6,983 bases of DNA from an uncultured Lachnospiraceae bacterium (GTDB taxonomy: Bacteria; Bacillota; Clostridia; Lachnospirales; Lachnospiraceae): contig CAMWMO010000079.1 in the NCBI GenBank assembly GCA_947175305.1, positions 1 to 6,983 of the forward strand. Direction: 5' to 3'. Shown piece by piece: positions 1-6,983 of this stretch. The position numbers and the translations under genes are program-made. The notes under the pieces were generated by a model that did no database searches, was not told where the DNA came from, and saw nothing but the letters and a program-made list of their open reading frames with translations. The first letter of the stretch is position 1, and each line of letters begins with the position of its first letter.

Positions 1-36
1 TATTCGTCGGCAGCGTCAGATGTGTATAAGATTCAG
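1..36 (+). other. Nextera sequencing adapter with Tn5 mosaic end (artefact at contig edge)
   Basis: Bases 4-30 match, without a mismatch, the first 27 bases of the Illumina Nextera Read 1 transposase adapter as I know it. Bases 31-36 read ATTCAG where the adapter has AGACAG, so 31 of 33 adapter bases agree. The 19-base Tn5 mosaic end would be 18-36. Bases 1-3 (TAT) lie where the sample index would end, but three bases prove nothing. The adapter sits in forward orientation at the left edge, as expected when a contig end was built from untrimmed reads. It is not biological sequence. Any reading frame that begins inside it, such as the ATG at 20, has a false N-terminus. Confidence 0.95.
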
Positions 37-37
37 G

Positions 38-727
38 ATTCTGATCATTGTGGACGAGCTGGCGGATCTGATGATGGTTGCGCCGGGGGAGGTGGAGGAG
101 TCCATCTGCCGCCTGGCCCAGTTGGCGAGAGCCTGCGGGATTCATCTGATCATTGCGACGCAGCGTCCTTCCGTGGATGTCATCACGGGACTGATCAAAG
201 CGAATATGCCAAGCCGTGTGGCTTTTGCGGTTTCCAGCGGTGTGGATTCCCGCACCATTCTGGATATGGTGGGAGCAGAGAAGCTTCTGGGAAAGGGCGA
301 TATGCTCTTTTATCCCCAGGGATATCCGAAACCTTCGCGTATACAGGGACCTTTTGTCTCCGATGATGAAGTCTCCCGTGTGGTAGAATTTTTAAAAGAT
401 ACTGCACCGCAGGATGGCTCCGGCGAGGAAGTGGAGGAGCAGATCAACAGCATCGCCGTGGAGGCGGGGCCGGCAGGAGGCGGCGCGTCGTCGGAGGGTG
501 ATTCCGAGTACGACGAGTATTTCGCGGAGGCGGGACGATTTATCATAGAGAAGGACAAGGCATCCATCGGTATGCTGCAGCGTATGTTTAAGATTGGCTT
601 TAACCGGGCGGCACGTATCATGGATCAGCTTGCAGATGCCGGAGTCGTGGGCGAAGAAGAAGGAACGAAACCGCGCCGGATCCTCATGAGTGCGGAGGAA
701 TTTGAAGCGTATGTGAAGAACATCTAA
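38..727 (+). CDS. ftsK: DNA translocase FtsK/SpoIIIE, C-terminal part (5' end missing)
   Basis: This is the last 229 residues or so of a hexameric ATP-driven DNA pump that moves chromosome ends through the division or sporulation septum. The frame opens directly with the Walker B strand ([12 protein letters not shown] and E at 53-58). It continues through the conserved motor segments [19 protein letters not shown] (about 149-205) and [23 protein letters not shown] (about 248-316). An acidic Gly/Ser-rich linker (about 410-510) leads to the winged-helix gamma domain (about 521-712, ending EEFEAYV), which in this family reads the orienting DNA motifs KOPS/SRS. The N-terminal membrane helices, the linker and Walker A would lie upstream and are absent. 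The frame stays open through the adapter to an ATG at 20, but the residues it adds are not FtsK. Real sequence begins near 35-38. The TAA is at 725-727, 45 bases before fhs. Confidence 0.95.
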   Translation: MLIIVDELADLMMVAPGEVEESICRLAQLARACGIHLIIATQRPSVDVITGLIKANMPSRVAFAVSSGVDSRTILDMVGAEKLLGKGDMLFYPQGYPKPSRIQGPFVSDDEVSRVVEFLKDTAPQDGSGEEVEEQINSIAVEAGPAGGGASSEGDSEYDEYFAEAGRFIIEKDKASIGMLQRMFKIGFNRAARIMDQLADAGVVGEEEGTKPRRILMSAEEFEAYVKNI

Positions 728-759
728 CGCTCACAGCATAGGTTTCAGATAGGATAGAG

Positions 760-767
760 AAAGGCGG
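760..767 (+). promoter_or_regulatory. Ribosome binding site of fhs
   Basis: The run AAAGGCGG lies five bases before the ATG at 773. It is an imperfect SD site but well placed. The 45-base gap after ftsK shows no convincing -35/-10 pair and no hairpin terminator, so fhs is either read through from ftsK or uses a promoter inside the ftsK coding region. Confidence 0.6.
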
Positions 768-772
768 AAACT

Positions 773-2443
773 ATGAAGACAGATATTGAAATTGCACAGG
801 CGGCCGAGCTGATACCGATCACAGAGGCGGCAGGCCGGATCGGTATTGCCGCAGATGATCTGGAGGTTTACGGTAAGTATAAAGCGAAGCTTTCGGAGGA
901 ATACATAGAGCGGAATAAAAAGAATAAGAGCGGACGGCTGATCTTGGTAACCGCCATCAATCCTACCCCTGCCGGGGAGGGCAAGACCACCATCACGGTA
1001 GGGCTTGGACAGGCGTTTGCGAAGCTTGATAAAAAGGCGGTCATAGCTCTCAGGGAACCCTCTTTAGGGCCATGCTTCGGCATCAAGGGCGGCGCTGCCG
1101 GCGGCGGCTATTCCCAGGTGGTGCCGATGGAGGATTTAAATCTTCATTTTACGGGAGATTTTCATGCGATCACCTCTGCCAATAATCTGCTGGCGGCTCT
1201 TTTGGATAATCATATCCAGCAGGGAAATCTCTTACGCATCGATCCCAGACAGATCGTGTGGAAGAGATGTCTTGATATGAATGACAGGGCGCTTCGGAAT
1301 ATCGTGGTGGGCATGGGCGGTAAGACCAACGGTATGGTGCGGGAGGATCACTTCGTGATCACCGTGGCATCCGAGATCATGGCGATCCTCTGTCTGGCCT
1401 CGGATTTTAAGGATTTAAAGGAGCGGCTTGCCCGGATCATCGTCGCTTACGATTTCAGCGGCAATCCTGTGACGGCGGGCGATCTGCAGGCGGTGGGCGC
1501 CATGGCGGCGCTCTTAAAGGATGCCATGAAGCCAAACCTGATTCAGACGTTGGAGCACACGCTGGCGCTGGTGCACGGCGGGCCCTTTGCCAATATCGCT
1601 CACGGCTGCAACTCGGTGATGGCAACGAAAACAGCGCTTAAGATGGCAGATTATGTGATCACGGAGGCAGGTTTTGGTGCGGATCTCGGCGCGGAAAAAT
1701 TCTTTGATATCAAATGCCGGATGGCAGATTTAAAACCCGATGCGGTGGTGTTGGTGGCTACCATAAGAGCGTTGAAATACAACGGCGGTGTAGCCAAAGA
1801 GGATCTCTCCCGCAAGGACTTAAAAGCGCTGCAGACAGGAATTGTGAATCTGGAAAAGCATATTGAGAATATTCATAAATATGGAGTGCCCATTGTGGTG
1901 GCGCTGAATGCTTTTGTCTCTGACACGCCGGAAGAAATCGCCTTTGTCAAACAGTTTTGTGAGGACAGAGAATGTGAGTTTGCTTTATCTGAGGTCTGGG
2001 AGAAAGGCGGAGAGGGCGGCGTCGCACTGGCCAATAAGGTTCTGGATACGCTGGAGCATAAGGAGAGTTATTTTGCACCGCTCTATCCGGATGAAATGCC
2101 TCTTATGGATAAGATCCACACGGTGGCCTCCGAAATTTACGGAGCAGGCGATGTGACCTATACAGCGGCGGCAAAGAGACAGTTAGAACGGCTGGAGCGG
2201 GACGGGTTCGGACGGCTGCCGGTATGTATTGCCAAGACACAATATTCCCTGTCGGATGATCCGAAGCTTTTGGGACGTCCCGTGGGATTTGAGATGCATG
2301 TGCGGGAAGTTTATGTATCCGCAGGTGCTGGTTTTGTGGTGGTGCTGACGGGAGATGTGATGACTATGCCGGGTCTTCCAAAAACGCCGGCGGCCTATCG
2401 GATCGATGTGGACGATGATGGGAAGATCGTAGGGTTATTTTGA
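773..2443 (+). CDS. fhs: Formate-tetrahydrofolate ligase (10-formyl-THF synthetase)
   Basis: This cytoplasmic enzyme joins formate to tetrahydrofolate with ATP, giving 10-formyl-THF, the entry step of the methyl branch of one-carbon metabolism. At 556 residues it is full length for the family, which is homotetrameric. Visible marks are the P-loop TPAGEGKTT at residues 65-73, the signature [12 protein letters not shown] from residue 105, the second signature [12 protein letters not shown] from residue 328, and the usual C-terminal end [20 protein letters not shown]...GKIVGLF. I see no frameshift or missing motif. The ATG at 773 has an SD and gives the normal N-terminus ([16 protein letters not shown]). 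folD follows after 61 bases. No separate cyclohydrolase (fchA) gene lies between them, so FolD probably performs that step. Acetogens and many non-acetogenic clostridia carry fhs, so it does not by itself imply Wood-Ljungdahl growth. Confidence 0.98.
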   Translation: MKTDIEIAQAAELIPITEAAGRIGIAADDLEVYGKYKAKLSEEYIERNKKNKSGRLILVTAINPTPAGEGKTTITVGLGQAFAKLDKKAVIALREPSLGPCFGIKGGAAGGGYSQVVPMEDLNLHFTGDFHAITSANNLLAALLDNHIQQGNLLRIDPRQIVWKRCLDMNDRALRNIVVGMGGKTNGMVREDHFVITVASEIMAILCLASDFKDLKERLARIIVAYDFSGNPVTAGDLQAVGAMAALLKDAMKPNLIQTLEHTLALVHGGPFANIAHGCNSVMATKTALKMADYVITEAGFGADLGAEKFFDIKCRMADLKPDAVVLVATIRALKYNGGVAKEDLSRKDLKALQTGIVNLEKHIENIHKYGVPIVVALNAFVSDTPEEIAFVKQFCEDRECEFALSEVWEKGGEGGVALANKVLDTLEHKESYFAPLYPDEMPLMDKIHTVASEIYGAGDVTYTAAAKRQLERLERDGFGRLPVCIAKTQYSLSDDPKLLGRPVGFEMHVREVYVSAGAGFVVVLTGDVMTMPGLPKTPAAYRIDVDDDGKIVGLF

Positions 2444-2462
2444 TTCGCAGAGCCGTATGTGG

Positions 2463-2475
2463 GAAAAAGTTTTTC
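2463..2475. repeat. 13-bp palindrome between fhs and folD
   Basis: GAAAAA, a central G, then TTTTTC form a perfect 6+1+6 inverted repeat in the 61-base gap before folD. It is A/T-rich, and the one-base centre is too tight for a stable RNA hairpin unless inner pairs open. It could be a small protein-binding site or chance. It is not followed by a separate U-run, so I do not call it a terminator. Confidence 0.4.
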
Positions 2476-2485
2476 ACTGGTTCAG

Positions 2486-2493
2486 AGGGGAGG
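2486..2493 (+). promoter_or_regulatory. Ribosome binding site that fixes the folD start at 2505
   Basis: AGGGGAGG is a strong SD site 11 bases before the ATG at 2505. It lies inside the frame that would be read from the earlier in-frame ATG at 2457, which has no SD of its own. The ATG at 2494 is in another frame and stays out of register with FolD. This site argues for the 278-residue product. Confidence 0.7.
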
Positions 2494-2504
2494 ATGTATC
2501 GAGT

Positions 2505-3341
2505 ATGCCACAGATCATAGACGGAAAAAGTATTTCGGCACAGATAAAAGAGGAAGTGAAGGAAAAGATCGCTGCGCTGAAGGCGCAGGGAAAGACAGTC
2601 ACCCTCGCGGTGATACAGGTGGGGGCGGATCCCGCTTCCAGTGTTTACGTGGGAAATAAGAAGAAAGCCTGCGCTTACGTGGGAATCGAGTCTCTGGCTT
2701 ATGAGCTTCCGGAGGAGACGACTCAGGAGGAGCTGCTTTCTTTGATCGGGGATCTGAATCGCAAGGAAGAAGTGAACGGCATTCTGGTGCAGCTGCCCTT
2801 GCCGAAGCATATAGATGAGGATGCGGTCATCCGCGCCATTGATGCCGGGAAGGATGTGGACGGATTTCATCCCCAGAGCGTGGGCGCACTCTGTATCGGC
2901 CAGCCTGGCTTTGTATCCTGTACGCCGGCAGGGATCATAGAACTGCTGAAGCGCTCAGGTGTGGAGATTGCCGGGAAGGAGTGTGTGGTTGTCGGCAGAA
3001 GTAATATTGTGGGAAAACCGATGGCGCTTTTGCTTTTGCGTGAGAACGGCACAGTGACAGTGGCCCATTCAAAGACGGTGGGCCTGAAAGAAGTGACAAA
3101 ACGGGCTGACATTCTGATCGTTGCGGTGGGTAAGCCGAAAATGATCACAAGAGACTATGTCAAGGAGGGCGCGGTGGTGATCGATGTGGGCATTCACCGC
3201 AACGAAAACAATAAACTCTGCGGTGATGTGGATTATGATGATGTGGCGCCTGTATGCAGTGCGATCACACCGGTGCCGGGCGGCGTCGGCCCTATGACCA
3301 TCGCCATGCTGATGTATAACTGCGCGGAAGCTGTAAAGTAA
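2505..3341 (+). CDS. folD: Bifunctional methylene-THF dehydrogenase / methenyl-THF cyclohydrolase
   Basis: FolD interconverts 10-formyl-THF, 5,10-methenyl-THF and 5,10-methylene-THF, using NADP(H) or in some lineages NAD(H), in the cytoplasm. Numbered from the ATG at 2505, the protein has 278 residues, close to the family's usual 280-290. The active-site motif ASSVYVGNKKKAC holds Tyr48 and the catalytic Lys52. Next come QLPLP (Gln96), VDGFHP (Asp119), the cofactor-loop motif GRSNIVGKP at 164-172 and the C-terminal signature PGGVGPMT at 258-265. All key residues are present, so both activities are expected. One small oddity is SCTPAG where many homologues have PCTP. An in-frame ATG at 2457 would add 16 residues (MWEKVFHWFRGEDVSS) that do not look like FolD, and the strong SD favours 2505. 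The next gene starts 25 bases after the stop, so cotranscription is likely. Confidence 0.96.
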   Translation: MPQIIDGKSISAQIKEEVKEKIAALKAQGKTVTLAVIQVGADPASSVYVGNKKKACAYVGIESLAYELPEETTQEELLSLIGDLNRKEEVNGILVQLPLPKHIDEDAVIRAIDAGKDVDGFHPQSVGALCIGQPGFVSCTPAGIIELLKRSGVEIAGKECVVVGRSNIVGKPMALLLLRENGTVTVAHSKTVGLKEVTKRADILIVAVGKPKMITRDYVKEGAVVIDVGIHRNENNKLCGDVDYDDVAPVCSAITPVPGGVGPMTIAMLMYNCAEAVK

Positions 3342-3366
3342 CTGCGTCTATAGGGAGAGATGTCCT

Positions 3367-4797
3367 ATGAAATGTCCCCATTGCGGGAACGAAATACCGG
3401 ACGACTATCTTCTCTGCGATAAATGCGGCGAGGAGATACAGATCGTTCCGGATTTTGAACCGGAAATAGAAAACAGCATAACGGAGACTCTCACCACGTT
3501 GGTTTCTCTGGAGGAAGAGACAGGGGAGCCGGCGGACGATGAGGAATCGGAAGAAGCATCCGATGAACGCAAAAGCAGGAAGAGTCGAAGGCTGCAGATC
3601 ATGATCGGACTTGGTCTTTTCTTTGTGGCAGCGATCGTTTCTTATGCGCTCTATGCCTACCATATACGGACGGTGGAGTATCAGATCAGCCGGGCGAAAG
3701 TATATGCGCAAAACGGAGCTTACGATCAAGCCATTGCCTGTTTGGAAGAAGCTTATGCGGATCACCCGGAGGAGGCGCAGCTTCTTTTTCTGGAAGCGGA
3801 CTATTATTATCTGCAGGAGAAGCACAGCGAAGCCCTTTCTGTTCTCATGCGGATCGCTCAGGGAATGCAGTATGCGCAGGAGGATGTGGAGGATGCTTAC
3901 GGCAAGATCGTCACCATCTACGCGAACGAGAAAGAATACGCGAAGATCAATGAACTTTTGCAAAGCTGTGAGAATGAGCGGATCGTGAATATGTACCAGA
4001 GTTATCTGGCCAAGGAGCCGGAATTCAGCTATGTGGAGGGAAACTATGCGGAAGTGATCCCCTTAAAATTAAGCTCCAATACGGCAGGGACGATCTATTA
4101 CACTATGGACGGCTCCAAGCCTGATAAAAACAGCCAGGTTTACACGGCGCCTCTGTTTCTGGAAACGGGAGAGTACACGGTCAGCGCATTTTTTGTGAAT
4201 GATTACGGTATTGAGAGCGGTGTCGTGACTAAGACTTATGTGATCAATCTGACTGTGCCGAACGCGCCTGAGGTGGAGCTGTACAGCGGCGAGTATACGG
4301 AAGCGACGATGATCGTTGTGGAGACAACGGAGGACTGTCAGATCTACTATACCACGGACGAGTCGGAGCCAACGGCGGACAGTGTGCCCTACACAGGCCC
4401 TATTCCCATGCCGCTCGGGAAAACCCTGTTCAAATTTGTGAACGTGAGTAAGGAGGGGATCACCAGTGAGGTGACCACCCGCACCTACACTCTCAGACTG
4501 CGGGGGGCTGTTTCCACGAACGATGCGGTGACTAATCTGGTCAATCGTCTGGTGGAAGCCGGTTATCTGGAGGATGCAACCGGGAAAAACCCGCGTCAGA
4601 GCGGTGTCCTGAGTTATCGGTTCAGCTCTGTGCGCAGGGTGGGTGATGAGGACTATTACACCATCAATGAATACTATGACGACGGTACAGGTCTTTTAAG
4701 CCGCACCGACAAGGTTTTTCTTGTACAGGCTTACACCGGTGCCACGGCTCAGCTAGGCTATGATGAATCGGGAGATTTTGTGGCGAATCCAATCTAG
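3367..4797 (+). CDS. Membrane-anchored zinc-ribbon/TPR protein with tandem chitobiase-C-terminal-like domains, function unknown
   Basis: I recognise the domain types but not a function. In order along 476 residues: a zinc ribbon with CPHC (Cys3, Cys6) and CDKC (Cys17, Cys20); a very acidic linker (about 29-67); a basic patch KSRKSRR (69-75); one transmembrane helix (about 78-98); TPR-like helices (about 103-210); and two beta domains at about 219-297 and 299-379. Each beta domain carries the repeat hallmark IYYT.D.S.P (residues 243-252 and 326-335) typical of chitobiase/hexosaminidase C-terminal Fn3-like modules. An unassigned domain fills about 385-476. The basic patch before the helix predicts the zinc ribbon inside the cell and the rest outside. 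There is no hydrolase catalytic domain, so a scaffolding, sensing or wall-binding role is only a guess. The start has an SD (AGGGAGA, 3352-3358). The stop is TAG at 4795-4797. Confidence 0.85.
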   Translation: MKCPHCGNEIPDDYLLCDKCGEEIQIVPDFEPEIENSITETLTTLVSLEEETGEPADDEESEEASDERKSRKSRRLQIMIGLGLFFVAAIVSYALYAYHIRTVEYQISRAKVYAQNGAYDQAIACLEEAYADHPEEAQLLFLEADYYYLQEKHSEALSVLMRIAQGMQYAQEDVEDAYGKIVTIYANEKEYAKINELLQSCENERIVNMYQSYLAKEPEFSYVEGNYAEVIPLKLSSNTAGTIYYTMDGSKPDKNSQVYTAPLFLETGEYTVSAFFVNDYGIESGVVTKTYVINLTVPNAPEVELYSGEYTEATMIVVETTEDCQIYYTTDESEPTADSVPYTGPIPMPLGKTLFKFVNVSKEGITSEVTTRTYTLRLRGAVSTNDAVTNLVNRLVEAGYLEDATGKNPRQSGVLSYRFSSVRRVGDEDYYTINEYYDDGTGLLSRTDKVFLVQAYTGATAQLGYDESGDFVANPI

Positions 4798-4800
4798 GTC

Positions 4801-4829
4801 TTGCAAAAGAGTAAAACTTTCGCTATAAT
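4801..4829 (+). promoter_or_regulatory. Sigma-A-type promoter for nfnAB
   Basis: TTGCAA (4801-4806) and a perfect TATAAT (4824-4829) are separated by exactly 17 bases. The -35 box matches the TTGACA consensus at four of six positions. Transcription would start near 4836-4838, leaving a leader of about 63 bases before the nfnA ATG. The promoter begins three bases after the stop of the upstream gene, in the longest gap of the window (102 bases). I see no strong intrinsic terminator in the gap, so readthrough from upstream may add to transcription from this promoter. Confidence 0.75.
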
Positions 4830-4885
4830 CCGATTGGATATGTGGGCGCCAGGTCGTGGGTGTGTCACAATTTTCTATCAATATA

Positions 4886-4892
4886 AAAGGAG
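4886..4892 (+). promoter_or_regulatory. Ribosome binding site that fixes the nfnA start at 4900
   Basis: AAAGGAG lies seven bases before the ATG at 4900. The same frame is open back to a TTG at 4801, with an in-frame ATG at 4840. Starting upstream would place coding sequence over the promoter and leader and add non-family residues, so 4900 is the start. Confidence 0.85.
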
Positions 4893-4899
4893 TGTTGAG

Positions 4900-6983
<2,084 letters not shown>

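Noticed and set aside
20..37. ATG at 20 as the start of the ftsK-like gene
   Set aside because: The ATG lies inside the Nextera adapter. The frame is simply open through the artefact into a truncated gene.
728..772. Possible promoter or folate riboswitch before fhs
   Set aside because: The 45-base gap is too short for a tetrahydrofolate riboswitch. TAGGAT at 750-755 has no -35 box at the right distance.
4803..4823. Weak hairpin (GCAAAAG ... CTTTCGC) as a terminator of the upstream gene
   Set aside because: The stem contains a mismatch, is A/T-rich, has no U-run after it and overlaps the promoter, so it is not a credible intrinsic terminator.
4861..4869. TGTG-T-CACA inverted repeat as a Rex redox-repressor operator upstream of nfnA
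   Set aside because: It has only four paired bases per arm and does not match the longer Rex consensus (TTGTGAA, four bases, TTCACAA). Its position downstream of the promoter would suit a repressor site, but the match is too weak to call.
4801..4899. 33-codon N-terminal extension of NfnA back to 4801
   Set aside because: The extension would cover the -35/-10 promoter and the leader, its residues are not family-like, and a strong SD stands before the ATG at 4900.

Overview
The window looks like ordinary chromosomal DNA from an anaerobic Firmicute, most likely a clostridium of the Lachnospiraceae type. This is inferred from the Gram-positive-style Shine-Dalgarno (SD) sites (GGAGG-like, 6-11 nt before each start), the clostridial protein sequences, formate-tetrahydrofolate ligase next to FolD, an NfnAB pair, and a zinc-ribbon/TPR/chitobiase-C-terminal-like surface protein of a kind common in gut clostridia. 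All real genes lie on the + strand and are closely packed. I see no mobile element, CRISPR array, tRNA, rRNA or phage gene.

Layout: (1) Bases 1 to about 36 are not genomic. They match the Illumina Nextera Read 1 adapter ending in the Tn5 mosaic end, so the window starts at a contaminated contig edge. (2) From about 38 to 727 is the 3' end of ftsK/spoIIIE (DNA translocase), with the Walker B strand, the rest of the motor and the winged-helix gamma domain. (3) 773-2443 is fhs (formate-tetrahydrofolate ligase), followed by folD (best start 2505, stop 3341). Together they convert formate and tetrahydrofolate to methylene-tetrahydrofolate. (4) 3367-4797 encodes a membrane-anchored protein of unknown function: cytoplasmic zinc ribbon, one transmembrane helix, external TPR-like helices, two chitobiase-C-terminal/Fn3-like beta domains and an unassigned C-terminal domain. 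(5) A well-formed sigma-A-type promoter (4801-4829) precedes nfnA (4900-5790) and nfnB (from 5790, running off the window end). These are the two subunits of a flavin-based electron-bifurcating NADH-dependent ferredoxin:NADP+ oxidoreductase.

How the genes may work together: fhs and folD form a short one-carbon module, and the FolD step uses NADP(H) or NAD(H). NfnAB exchanges electrons among NADH, NADPH and ferredoxin, so the neighbourhood makes sense as one-carbon and redox core metabolism. The nfnAB promoter suggests the pair can be transcribed apart from the upstream genes. The least understood item is the zinc-ribbon surface protein. I do not see a convincing new multi-gene system. The most concrete unusual observations are the adapter at the left edge, the architecture of the 476-residue protein, and the His/Cys-rich tail of NfnA whose codons also carry the nfnB ribosome binding site.
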